In this document: positions 55,655 to 63,902 of the stretch, one piece after another
Layout of the letters: each line of letters opens with the position of its first letter
How positions within the stretch are numbered: the first letter of the stretch is position 1
Source of the DNA: Streptomyces sp. NBC_01775
GTDB taxonomy: Bacteria > Actinomycetota > Actinomycetes > Streptomycetales > Streptomycetaceae
Reading direction: 5' to 3'
Assembly: GCF_035917675.1 (NCBI RefSeq)
Contig: NZ_CP109104.1
Span: forward strand, 2,294,001-2,358,000
Length of the DNA stretch: 64,000 nucleotides
Notes under the pieces: model-generated
Databases searched by the model: none
What the model was told of the DNA's origin: nothing
The model's input: the letters and a program-made list of their open reading frames with translations, nothing else
Translations under genes and position numbers: made by a program

Positions 55655-57085
55655 GTGTCTCCTACCGGTCCGACGGCCGCCGAGCCGCCAGAAGAGCCCG
55701 CAGAGCCCAAAGACCCCGCACGGCCGAACGGCCCCGCGGAGTCGACCGACCCCGCAGAGTCCCAAGAGCCCCCGCTCAAGCGTGCGATCGGCCCCAAGCT
55801 GCTGATCCTCTTTGTGATCGGCGACATCCTGGGCACCGGCATCTACGCCACCACGGGCAAGGTCGCGGGCAAGGTCGGCGGCGCGCTGTGGCTGCCGTTC
55901 GCGATCGGCTTCGTCGTGGCGCTGCTGACGGCGGCCTCGTACGTGGAGCTGGTCGGCAAGTATCCGAAGGCGGCGGGCGCGGCCCTCTACGCCCAGCGCG
56001 CGTTCAAGGTGCCGTTCTTGACCTTCATCATCGCGTTCATGGTGATGTGTTCGGGGCTGTCCTCCGCCAGCGCGGCGGCGCTCGCCTTCAGCGGTGACTA
56101 CCTCGACGAGCTGACGCACGGCGCGGTGCCCTCCACCCTGGTGGCCATCGCCTTCGTGCTGGGGCTGGCGGCGCTGAACCTGCGCGGGGTCTCGGAGTCG
56201 GTCAAGACCAATGTGGTGCTGACGCTCGTCGAGGTGGCCGGGCTGATGATCATCCTCGCCATCGGCGTCTACGCGGTGGCCACCGGGGACGGCGAGCCCG
56301 CCCGGCTGGGTGACCTGGACGCGGGCGGCTCCGGATACGCGCTGATCTCAGGCGTGCTGGGGGCGACGGCGCTCAGCTTCTTCGCGTTCGTCGGCTTCGA
56401 GGACTCGGTCAACATGGCCGAGGAGACGATCGACCCGCAGCGCACCTTCCCCCGTGGCATCTTCGTCGGCGTCGTGGTGACCGGCACCATCTACGTCCTG
56501 GTGGCGCTGGTCTCCTCGCTGCTGGTGGCGCCGGGGACGCTGGAGAAGTCGAGCGGGCCGCTGCTGGAGGTGGTCAAGGCGGGCGGGATCGACTTCCCGC
56601 ACGAACTCTTCGCCGTCATCGCCCTGTTCGCCGTCACCAACTCCGCGCTCATCAACATCATGATGGCCTCGCGGCTGTGCTACGGCATGGCCAACGAGCG
56701 GATCCTGCCGCGCGCCATGGGCCGCGTCCTGCCCCGGCGCCGCACCCCGGTGACCGGGATCGTCTTCGTGACGGTACTGGCGGTGGGCCTGGTCGCGACG
56801 GGCGAGATCGAGGGGCTGGGCGACACCACCTCGTTCCTGCTGCTGTGCGTGTTCACCGTCGTCAACGTCGCCGTCCTGGTGCTGCGCCGCGACCCCGTGG
56901 AGCACCGGCACTTCCGCGTCCCCACCGCACTGCCCGTACTGGGAGCCGTCACCGCGCTGATCCTGGCGAGCCCGCTCGCCGACCGCTCGGCCGACGTCTA
57001 TGTGCGGGCGGGGGTGCTGGTGCTCATCGGCATCGGGCTGTGGATCGTGAACAAGCTGGTACTCAAGGCGCGCGGCGAGGACTGA
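55655..57085 (+). CDS. APC family amino acid permease
   Basis: A 476-residue transporter with about twelve membrane segments. The first segment is ILFVIGDILGTGIYATTGKVAGKVGG, the usual APC substrate-binding start; FFAFVGFEDSVNMAEE is the conserved segment 6-7 loop. The first 40 residues are Pro/Glu-rich, with PAES and PAEP repeats from repetitive DNA. Start taken at GTG 55655 (VSPTGPTA); no ribosome binding site is seen, so it may be leaderless. The downstream MFS remnant continues in the same frame after the stop codon. Confidence 0.88.
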   Translation: MSPTGPTAAEPPEEPAEPKDPARPNGPAESTDPAESQEPPLKRAIGPKLLILFVIGDILGTGIYATTGKVAGKVGGALWLPFAIGFVVALLTAASYVELVGKYPKAAGAALYAQRAFKVPFLTFIIAFMVMCSGLSSASAAALAFSGDYLDELTHGAVPSTLVAIAFVLGLAALNLRGVSESVKTNVVLTLVEVAGLMIILAIGVYAVATGDGEPARLGDLDAGGSGYALISGVLGATALSFFAFVGFEDSVNMAEETIDPQRTFPRGIFVGVVVTGTIYVLVALVSSLLVAPGTLEKSSGPLLEVVKAGGIDFPHELFAVIALFAVTNSALINIMMASRLCYGMANERILPRAMGRVLPRRRTPVTGIVFVTVLAVGLVATGEIEGLGDTTSFLLLCVFTVVNVAVLVLRRDPVEHRHFRVPTALPVLGAVTALILASPLADRSADVYVRAGVLVLIGIGLWIVNKLVLKARGED

Positions 57086-57118
57086 GCGGAGCGAACGGAG
57101 CGGGTCCGGGCTCCGCTC
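57084..57118 (+). terminator. Hairpin over the APC permease stop codon
   Basis: GAGCGGAGC (57084-57092, overlapping the TGA) pairs with GCTCCGCTC (57110-57118) around a 17-base loop. A weak terminator candidate. Confidence 0.35.
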
Positions 57119-57157
57119 CCCGCTACCCCGCGTCCGGGCCGTCCGCCACGTCCTCCG

Positions 57158-57904
57158 GCCGACCCGCTGCTGCCGCCCAGGCTGCTGCGGCCCCGCGAGG
57201 TGTCCGGAGCGCTGGGCACCCACGCACTGCTGGTCGCCGGGATGTTCAGCTTCCAGTTCCTGGCCGTGCTCTACATGCAGCGGATACTCGGCTTCGACCA
57301 GGTCGGCACCGGGCTGGGCATCCTCCCCGTGCCGCTGCTGATCGGGCCGCTGTCGCTGACCGCGGCGCCGCGCCTGATCGCGCGCCTGGGCGCCCGGCCC
57401 GTCCTGCTCGTCGCACTGGCGCTGATCGCGCTCGGCCTCGCACTGCTGGGCCAGGTATCGGCGGACGGAAGCTACGGGACCGACGTCTTCCCCGCGATGC
57501 TGCCGCTGGGCGCCGGTTTCGGGCTGGCGATGCCGGCGCTGGCGGGGCTGGCGATGTCGGGCGCGGCACCCGCGGACTCCGGGACGGCCTCGGGGATGTT
57601 CAACACCGTGCAGCAGGTCGGCAGTGCGCTCGGCCTGGCCGTCCTCAGCACCCTGGCCGCCACCCGAACGGACACGCTGCTGGAGCACGGACAGCACTCC
57701 CCCGCCGCGCTCACCGGCGGCTACCAACTCGCCTTCCGCGTCGCCGCCGGAATCGTCGTCGCCGCCCTGGCAGTGGCGACGCTGACGCTGCGACGGACAG
57801 GACGCGCCGAAGAGCCCGCCCCCGCCGCACAGACTGCGGGCACGCAAGCCGCACAGACTGCGGGCACGCAAGCCCCACAGTCCGCGGGCACGCAGGCCAC
57901 ATAG
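57158..57904 (+). pseudogene. C-terminal half of a DHA2-type MFS transporter
   Basis: About 249 codons of a drug:H+ antiporter-2 family protein remain: DPLLPPRLLRPREVSG, AGMFSFQFLAVLYMQRILGFDQVGTGL, PRLIARLGARPVLLVALALIALG and SGTASGMFNTVQQVGSALGLAVLST. About six membrane segments are left. The N-terminal half, including the family's first eight segments, is missing; upstream sequence back to the APC stop shows no match. No good start codon or ribosome binding site lies at the break. The tail has TAGTQAAQ-type repeats. Most likely a deletion remnant. Confidence 0.7.
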
Positions 57905-57984
57905 AGCGCGGGTGCGCAAGCCGGATGCGGCATTCGGGCGGTTACCCAGGGGTCCCGCGTGGCGCGGGGCCCCCGGTGAGCCGG

Positions 57985-58006
57985 TATCTCACATCTGAGA
58001 TAGAGT
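57985..58006 (+). promoter_or_regulatory. Operator TATCTC-N6-GAGATA over a leaderless promoter
   Basis: TATCTCACATCTGAGATA (57985-58002) is a near-perfect palindrome with 7-base arms. It overlaps TAGAGT (58001-58006), a -10-like hexamer seven bases before the ATG, so the message is probably leaderless. Binding there would block RNA polymerase. The same arms occur upstream of acnA. Confidence 0.65.
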
Positions 58007-58013
58007 CCTCGTC

Positions 58014-59543
58014 ATGACCGATGACTACCTCGGCCGTATCGGCCAGTTGATCCGCGATGCCCGCCAGCACAGGGGCTGGACGCAGTCGCAACTCGCGGAG
58101 GCGCTCGGCACCAGCCAGAGCGCGGTCAACAGGATCGAGCGGGGGAACCAGAACATCAGCCTTGAGATGATCGCCCGCATCTCCGAGGCCCTCGACAGCG
58201 AGATTGTCTCGCTGGGCTATTCGGGCCCGATGCATCTGCGAGTCGTCGGCGGACGCCGGCTCTCCGGCAGCATCGACGTCAAGACGAGCAAGAACGCGTG
58301 TGTGGCGCTGCTGTGCGCCTCGCTGCTCAACTCGGGCCGTACGGTGCTGCGCAGGGTCGCCCGCATCGAGGAGGTCTACCGCATTCTGGAGGTCCTCTCC
58401 TCCGTGGGGGTGCGCACCCGCTGGATCAACGGCGGTGCCGACCTGGAGATCGTGCCGCCCGCCGAGCTGGACCTCGACTCCATCGACCAGGAGGCGGCGC
58501 GGCGCACGCGGAGCATCATCATGTTCCTCGGCCCGCTGCTGCACCGTATGGACCGCTTCCGCATTCCCTACGCGGGCGGTTGCGACCTGGGCACCCGCAC
58601 CGTCGAGCCGCACATGAGCGCGCTGCGCCACTTCGGGCTCGCGGTGACGGCCACGGAGGGCATCTACCACGCCGAGGTGGAGGCGGGCGTCGCGCCGAAG
58701 CGGCCGATCGTGCTGACCGAGCGCGGGGACACCGTCACCGAGAACGCGCTGCTGGCCGCCGCCCGGCACGACGGCGTGACCGTCATCCGCAACGCCTCGT
58801 CCAACTACATGGTCCAGGACCTGTGCTTCTTCCTGGAGCAGTTGGGCGTCCGCGTGGAGGGCATCGGTTCGACGACGCTGACCGTGCACGGCGTCCCCGT
58901 CATCGACACGGACGTGGACTACTCCCCCTCCGAGGACCCGGTCGAGGCCATGAGCCTGGTCGCCGCGGCGATCGTCACCGAGTCGGAGCTGACGGTGCGC
59001 CGGGTGCCGGCGGAGTTCATGGAGATCGAGCTGGCCGTGCTGGAGGAGATGGGCCTCGACTTCGACCGCAGCGCGGAATACGCGGCCGACAACGGGCGCA
59101 CCCGGCTGACGGATGTGACGGTACGGCCCTCCAAGCTGGAGGCGCCCATCGACAAGATCCACCCGATGCCGTTCCCGGGCCTGAACATCGACAACGTCCC
59201 CTTCTTCGCCGCCATCGCCGCGGTCGCCCAGGGCAAGACGCTCATCCACGACTGGGTCTACGACAACCGCGCCATCTACCTGACCGACCTCAACCGGCTC
59301 GGCGGCAGGCTCCAGTTGCTCGACCCCCACCGCGTCCTGGTCGAGGGCCCGACGCGCTGGCGCGCCGCCGAGATGATGTGCCCACCCGCGCTGCGCCCCG
59401 CCGTGGTGGTGCTGCTGGCCATGCTGGCGGCGGAGGGTACGTCCGTGCTGCGGAACGTGTACGTCATCAACCGGGGTTACGAGGAACTGGCGGAGCGGCT
59501 CAACGAGGTCGGCGCGCAGATCGAGACGTTCCGCGACATCTGA
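58014..59543 (+). CDS. XRE-type DNA-binding domain fused to a MurA-like enolpyruvyl transferase
   Basis: A 509-residue fusion. Residues 8-60 are an XRE/Cro helix-turn-helix (RGWTQSQLAEALGTSQSAVNRIERG). Residues about 68-505 are UDP-GlcNAc enolpyruvyl transferase: K93-N94 in TSKNAC, C190 in AGGCDLG (the PEP-binding cysteine), R195, and late RPAVVVLLAMLAAEGTSVLRN. Active-site residues are retained, so it may be a second MurA that also binds DNA, or a sensor of UDP-GlcNAc. The HTH-MurA arrangement matches my memory of SCO5998-type genes. The operator in its promoter suggests autoregulation. Confidence 0.85.
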   Translation: MTDDYLGRIGQLIRDARQHRGWTQSQLAEALGTSQSAVNRIERGNQNISLEMIARISEALDSEIVSLGYSGPMHLRVVGGRRLSGSIDVKTSKNACVALLCASLLNSGRTVLRRVARIEEVYRILEVLSSVGVRTRWINGGADLEIVPPAELDLDSIDQEAARRTRSIIMFLGPLLHRMDRFRIPYAGGCDLGTRTVEPHMSALRHFGLAVTATEGIYHAEVEAGVAPKRPIVLTERGDTVTENALLAAARHDGVTVIRNASSNYMVQDLCFFLEQLGVRVEGIGSTTLTVHGVPVIDTDVDYSPSEDPVEAMSLVAAAIVTESELTVRRVPAEFMEIELAVLEEMGLDFDRSAEYAADNGRTRLTDVTVRPSKLEAPIDKIHPMPFPGLNIDNVPFFAAIAAVAQGKTLIHDWVYDNRAIYLTDLNRLGGRLQLLDPHRVLVEGPTRWRAAEMMCPPALRPAVVVLLAMLAAEGTSVLRNVYVINRGYEELAERLNEVGAQIETFRDI

Positions 59544-59986
59544 CCGGCGGGCGCCGCCACCCCCCGCCTGTCCGACCTGCGCGATCGCGGGTCCGAAGGG
59601 GATGTGGCGGCGCCTGTGGGACTTCGCGGGGACTTTGGGCCGAAACCAGGCTGCTCCCCGGCCGTCCGGTCGGCGCGAAGACCGCGTCGATGGCGGCGCT
59701 TCTCCGTGCGCCCGCACGGGGTCCCTCCGTGGTGGTCTCCGGCGCCGGTAGCGTTCCGGCCCTGGCCGCGCGCACGGTCGGCACCCGCTCGGGCGGCCAC
59801 GCCTCGGCCCTCCCAGGCGTCGCACTCGCCCCCCAGAACCACCGCGGCAAGCGAGTCTTACCGGCGGGATGTGTCGGCCACTTGAGATTGGTTTTTCACT
59901 CGAAGGAGGGCCGTATGAGGGGTGGATTCGCCCAATCGGCCCCCAGTATTCTCTAATCCGTTTCAGTTTCGGCACTGGAGGATCAC
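59544..59986. other. 443-bp intergenic region before the EF-hand operon
   Basis: The first 330 bp are GC-rich with no gene that has a ribosome binding site. The last 110 bp are more AT-rich and should hold the operon promoter; no clean -35/-10 pair was assigned. A 13-codon leader frame is listed separately. Confidence 0.5.
59915..59956 (+). CDS. Possible 13-residue leader peptide
   Basis: ATG with AAGGAGG four to five bases upstream opens MRGGFAQSAPSIL followed by TAA. The ribosome binding site is the strongest in this gap. It ends 30 bp before the EF-hand gene. It might couple or tune translation of the operon, or be fortuitous. Confidence 0.3.
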   Translation: MRGGFAQSAPSIL

Positions 59987-60517
59987 GTGGGCGCACTGCT
60001 GGATCAGAAGTACGAAAAGCTCTTCTCTCTGCTGGACGCCAATGACGACGGCGTGATCGCCGAAGACGATTTCGAACTGATGGCCAGTCGCGTGCTGGCC
60101 GACTTCGACGAGGAGCGCACGGCGAAAAGGGAGAAGTACGCCGGCGAGATGATGAACTATTGGCGGGCTCTGCAGGAGACCGCCGACGCCGACGGCGACG
60201 GCCGAATCGACAAGGACGAGTTCCGCCTGGCCCTGCACCAGATGAGCGGTAATTTCGACACGCTGATCGGCCCGCTCTACTCGGCCGGATTCCACCTCGC
60301 CGACCGGGATGACGACGGTGCGGTCGGCAAGAAGGACTTCGTCACGGTCCTCGTCGCCATCGGTGTCCCCACGGCCGAGGCCGGGGCGGCCTTCGACCGG
60401 TTGGCCGAGCAAGGCGGGCAGCTGACGAAGGACCAGCTGATGACCGCAGCCCAGCAGTACTACCGCAACGAGGACCCGGCCGACAAGGCGAGCCATCTGC
60501 TCTTCGGCGCGCTGTGA
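59987..60517 (+). CDS. EF-hand calcium-binding protein
   Basis: A 176-residue protein of the calerythrin/sarcoplasmic calcium-binding type. Three canonical EF loops are seen at 17-28 (DANDDGVIAEDD), 67-78 (DADGDGRIDKDE) and 106-117 (DRDDDGAVGKKD). A fourth, AEQGGQLTKDQL near 140, has lost its ligands. Position 12 is Glu in loop 2 and Asp in loops 1 and 3. No signal peptide, so cytoplasmic. GTG start after GGAGGA. It heads an operon with an acyl-CoA-oxidase-like enzyme and a P450; its role there is unknown. Confidence 0.9.
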   Translation: MGALLDQKYEKLFSLLDANDDGVIAEDDFELMASRVLADFDEERTAKREKYAGEMMNYWRALQETADADGDGRIDKDEFRLALHQMSGNFDTLIGPLYSAGFHLADRDDDGAVGKKDFVTVLVAIGVPTAEAGAAFDRLAEQGGQLTKDQLMTAAQQYYRNEDPADKASHLLFGAL

Positions 60518-60529
60518 GGTAACCCCATA

Positions 60530-62392
60530 GTGGACGTGATCGCTGTGGTGGGAACGGGCGCAGCCAACGGCAGCGTCGTCCTGGCGGACCGGGTGCGGGT
60601 ACCGCTTCTGACCGAGGTGCTCTTCGACGGGCGTTTCGACGATCTGCACAGCCCCTGGACGGAGCTGTTCCGCCGGGAAATTTTCCGTTACCGCGACGGC
60701 TTGTCGCCTTCAGAGCGTTCCGAACTCGCTTATGAGCGATTGCGGGTCGTCAATGAAGAAATCGAGTCCGTCGAGGACTTGGTCGCGGCGACGGACCGGC
60801 TGGTGTCGCTGCACGAGTGGTTAGGTGTGGTCGACGGCACACTGACCACCTTGGCGACCATCCACTACAACCTGTTCCTGGGCAGCCTCCTCCAACTCGA
60901 CCCCCGACGCACGGTGGACCTCTTACCGTTCGTCCGGTTGCGGCGGTACGGCACCGTTCTGATCACCGAACTCGGCTACGGAAACAACGCCGCCGAGTTG
61001 GAGACCACGGCGACCTACCGGCCGGAGAACGACACCTTCGTTCTGCACACACCGTCGCCCGGCGCTCAGAAGTTCATGCCCAACACCGGCCCCGTCGGCG
61101 GGCGCAAGAGCGGTTTGGTCGCGGCCAGGCTGATCGTCCGCGAACAGAACTGCGGCGTGTTCTTGTTCCTCGTGCCGCTGCGTGACGACCAGGGGCCGCT
61201 CCCCGGTATCCGGGTGCGCCCGCTCTCGGAGACGCCCGGGTCGGCGGTCGATCACGCCATCACCTCGTTCGACCGGGTGACCCTGCCGCGTGCGGCGCTG
61301 CTGGCCGGCGATCACGCGGAGCTGACCGCCGAAGGGGCCTTCCGCAGCCCGATCGGCAGTCGGCGCCGCCGGTTCCTGCGGTCCATCCAGCGGGTCACCG
61401 CAGGCAAGCTCTGCCTGAGCGCGGCGGCGCTGGGCGGAGCCAGGGCGTCCCTCACCATCGCCGTACGGTACGGCCATCGTCGGCACACTTTCGCCCCGGC
61501 GAGCAGGTCCGGCGTTCCGCTCTTCGCCTACCGCTGTCACCAGACCAGGCTGCTCGGGGCTGCGGCCCGCGCCTACGCGGCGACGTTCCTGCTGCGCGAG
61601 ACCACCCACCGCTGTGCGGGCCGAAACGAGACCGGGTCCGCCGAGGCGGAGGTCCTCGTCGCAGCGACGAAGGGCTGGATCACGTGGCAGGCCAGGGACA
61701 TCGTGATCGAGTGCCGGGAGCGCTGCGGCGCCCAGGGGCTGCTGTCGGCCAACCGCGTCGTCGACCTGCTCACACCGATCGAGAGCACCATCACGGCCGA
61801 AGGGGACAACCTGGTCATCTGGACGAAGGCCGCCGCCGACATGCTGACCGGGCGCGGCTACAGCCCGCCCGCCGCCCCCACCGCGCGAAGCGGCCCGCTG
61901 ACCGACTGCGCACTCCTGCTCGATCTGCTCGCGTGCCACGAGCTGTACTGCCTCCAGCACGCCCGCAGGCAGCTCGGCCGGTCCAGCTCCGGCCCGATGG
62001 ACCGCTGGAACCACGCGGTGAACCCCGCTCTCGACCTCGTCGACGCGTACGCCACCCGGCGGGCCGCCCAGGCGTTCCTGGCCTCCGCCGTGCGCGTCGG
62101 CGACGACGCCACCCGGAGCTTGCTGGAGCGGGTTTTTCAGCTGTTCGTCCTGCAACGCCTCGCCCCCCACGCGGGCCTGCTGCTGGCGGACGGACACCTC
62201 ACCGCCGAAGCGGTCCGGGACCTGGCCCCCGCCGTGGACCGCGTCAGTGCCGGACTGGCCCCCCACGCGCTCACCCTCGTGGAGGCGTTCGCCGTTCCGG
62301 ACGCGATCCTCCAGGCCCCCATCGCCACCGACGGCTACGACGCCGCCTACGACGACCCGGCAGGGCCCTGGCAGCCGGCACCAGTTGGCTGA
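60530..62392 (+). CDS. Acyl-CoA oxidase-like flavoprotein
   Basis: A 620-residue protein with the acyl-CoA oxidase layout: N-terminal helical domain, ITELGYGNNAAELETTATY (FAD loop), a middle beta domain ending GGRKSGLVAARLIV, then ECRERCGAQGLLSANRV and the catalytic-region TAEGDNLVIWTKAAADML. It should oxidise a CoA thioester to the 2,3-enoyl form, feeding electrons to oxygen or another acceptor. The GTG start is 12 bp after the EF-hand gene. Somewhat lower similarity to standard ACOX in the middle suggests a special acyl substrate. Confidence 0.82.
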   Translation: MDVIAVVGTGAANGSVVLADRVRVPLLTEVLFDGRFDDLHSPWTELFRREIFRYRDGLSPSERSELAYERLRVVNEEIESVEDLVAATDRLVSLHEWLGVVDGTLTTLATIHYNLFLGSLLQLDPRRTVDLLPFVRLRRYGTVLITELGYGNNAAELETTATYRPENDTFVLHTPSPGAQKFMPNTGPVGGRKSGLVAARLIVREQNCGVFLFLVPLRDDQGPLPGIRVRPLSETPGSAVDHAITSFDRVTLPRAALLAGDHAELTAEGAFRSPIGSRRRRFLRSIQRVTAGKLCLSAAALGGARASLTIAVRYGHRRHTFAPASRSGVPLFAYRCHQTRLLGAAARAYAATFLLRETTHRCAGRNETGSAEAEVLVAATKGWITWQARDIVIECRERCGAQGLLSANRVVDLLTPIESTITAEGDNLVIWTKAAADMLTGRGYSPPAAPTARSGPLTDCALLLDLLACHELYCLQHARRQLGRSSSGPMDRWNHAVNPALDLVDAYATRRAAQAFLASAVRVGDDATRSLLERVFQLFVLQRLAPHAGLLLADGHLTAEAVRDLAPAVDRVSAGLAPHALTLVEAFAVPDAILQAPIATDGYDAAYDDPAGPWQPAPVG

Positions 62393-62449
62393 GCCGGGCC
62401 GGAAACAGCCTCGCCTCCCCCGTCCACCATTCCGAGGAGCACCCCGGCC

Positions 62450-63808
62450 ATGAGCGACGCGTTCACCCGGGAGCCGTCCTGGGCCCCCCGGCTCTTCCCA
62501 CCGGCCGCCCGTGCGCCGCGGGCCGTGCAGACGGCCCGGATGCTTCTGGACCCCCAGGGGTACGCGCGCTCCCTGCGCCGCCGATTCGGGCCGGTCTTCT
62601 CGCTCCGCACGTTCCCCTACCGCGGTGCGCTGGTGTGCGCGGCCGATGCCACGGCCAACCGCGCGGTGCTGACCGACCACAAGCGGTTCACCGGCGGTGA
62701 CGCCGCAGGGCTGCTGGCGCCCGCGGTCGGCGCCGGATCGCTGATCTGCACGCCACCACCCCTGCACCTGGACCATCGCAAGCTCCTGCTGCCCCCCTTC
62801 CACGGGTCGCGGATCACCTGCTGGACGCAGCGGGTGCGGGAGCTGGTGCACGCCGAGCTGCCCGACCTGCTGTCCGGCGACAGCGTGCCCGTACGGCCGT
62901 GGGCGCAGCGGCTGACGCTCGACGTCATCCTGAGAGTCGTCTTCGGCCTGACGGACCCGTCCCGAACCGCGACCTTCCGTCAGGCGCTGAACGCGTTCGT
63001 CGGCATGGGCAACCTCGCCGTACTGTTCCTGCCCAAGCCGCTACGGCACGATCTCGGGCCGCTCTCGCCTGGTGGCCGCTTCCAACGGCTCCGCGCCGCC
63101 GTACGGGAGCTGACCCGCGAGGAGATCGCCGCACGCCGGGCCGCGCCCGGCCACGCCCACCGCGACGACGTACTGTCCATGCTGCTCGACGCGCGCGGCG
63201 AGCACGGCGCCAGGCTGGATGACGCACAGCTCCTGGACGAACTGACCGGTCTTGTCATGGCCGGTTACGAGACCACGGCGACCACGATCGCCTGGACACT
63301 GCACCTGCTCGCCCACCATCCCGCCGCTCGCGACGCCCTTGTCTCCGACCTGGACGCGGGGTCGGACCGCTTGCTCAAGGCGACGGTGAAGGAGTCCGGC
63401 CGGCTGCGTCCCGCTGTCTACAACGCCATGCGCACCGCAGCGCACGACACGGAGCTCGGCGGCCATCCGGTGCCGCAACACGCCTTCGTCGCCGCGCTGT
63501 TCCCGCTCACCCACCTCGACCCCGAGCTATGGCCACAACCGGATGCCTTCCGGCCCGAGCGCCACCTGGACACAGACCCGGTGCCCTACTCGCTGACGCC
63601 GTTCGGTGGCGGCGTGCGGCGCTGCATCGGGGTGTCGCTGGCCCAGCTCGAAATCGAGACCGTCCTGAGAGAGATCCTCGCGGTGGCCGTCCCCGAGCCG
63701 GCCGGTCCTCTGGAGCCCGCGAGGCTGGTGTCGGTGACGCTCGTCCCCTCCCGGGGCGGACGGGTCCGGCTCCGCCGGCGGCGGCTCTCTCCGCAAGCGC
63801 GTCTGTGA
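62450..63808 (+). CDS. Cytochrome P450
   Basis: A 452-residue monooxygenase. The oxygen-binding helix is AGYETT at 271-276, the ExxR motif is E315-R318 (KESGRLRP), and the heme cysteine is C392 in FGGGVRRCIG. There is no membrane anchor, as usual in bacteria. CxG-type linkage and the length fit the CYP fold. It lies 57 bp after the acyl-CoA-oxidase-like gene, with GAGGAG before the ATG, so it is likely cotranscribed. Redox partners are not in the window. Substrate unknown, perhaps a lipid product of the neighbour. Confidence 0.95.
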   Translation: MSDAFTREPSWAPRLFPPAARAPRAVQTARMLLDPQGYARSLRRRFGPVFSLRTFPYRGALVCAADATANRAVLTDHKRFTGGDAAGLLAPAVGAGSLICTPPPLHLDHRKLLLPPFHGSRITCWTQRVRELVHAELPDLLSGDSVPVRPWAQRLTLDVILRVVFGLTDPSRTATFRQALNAFVGMGNLAVLFLPKPLRHDLGPLSPGGRFQRLRAAVRELTREEIAARRAAPGHAHRDDVLSMLLDARGEHGARLDDAQLLDELTGLVMAGYETTATTIAWTLHLLAHHPAARDALVSDLDAGSDRLLKATVKESGRLRPAVYNAMRTAAHDTELGGHPVPQHAFVAALFPLTHLDPELWPQPDAFRPERHLDTDPVPYSLTPFGGGVRRCIGVSLAQLEIETVLREILAVAVPEPAGPLEPARLVSVTLVPSRGGRVRLRRRRLSPQARL

Positions 63809-63850
63809 GCCCACGCCGGTTCGCCAGGGGCCCTCCCGGCGGTCGGCGGG

Positions 63851-63902
63851 TCCGGTGGTGCGCGTGCTCAGCGTGGTCCGGCGGTGCGCGTGCTCAGCGT
63901 GG
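63851..63902. repeat. Tandem 26-bp repeat across a stop codon
   Basis: Two 26-base units (one base different; each contains ggtgcgcgtgctcagcgtgg) and a partial third copy lie between the P450 gene and the convergent regulator. The regulator's stop codon falls in the second unit. Confidence 0.75.

Noticed and set aside
58581..58583. Possible loss of the catalytic cysteine in the MurA-like protein
   Set aside because: The codon encodes Cys190 in the right context, and the conserved lysine and arginine are also present, so an inactive enzyme cannot be claimed from sequence.
59604..59885. Arg/Pro/Ala-rich open frames in the gap after the XRE-MurA gene
   Set aside because: No ribosome binding site, composition typical of noncoding GC-rich DNA, overlapping open frames on both strands.
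59987..63808. Complete biosynthetic gene cluster at the right end
   Set aside because: Only three candidate genes and one cut regulator are visible, with no scaffold-building enzyme such as a PKS, NRPS or terpene synthase in the window.
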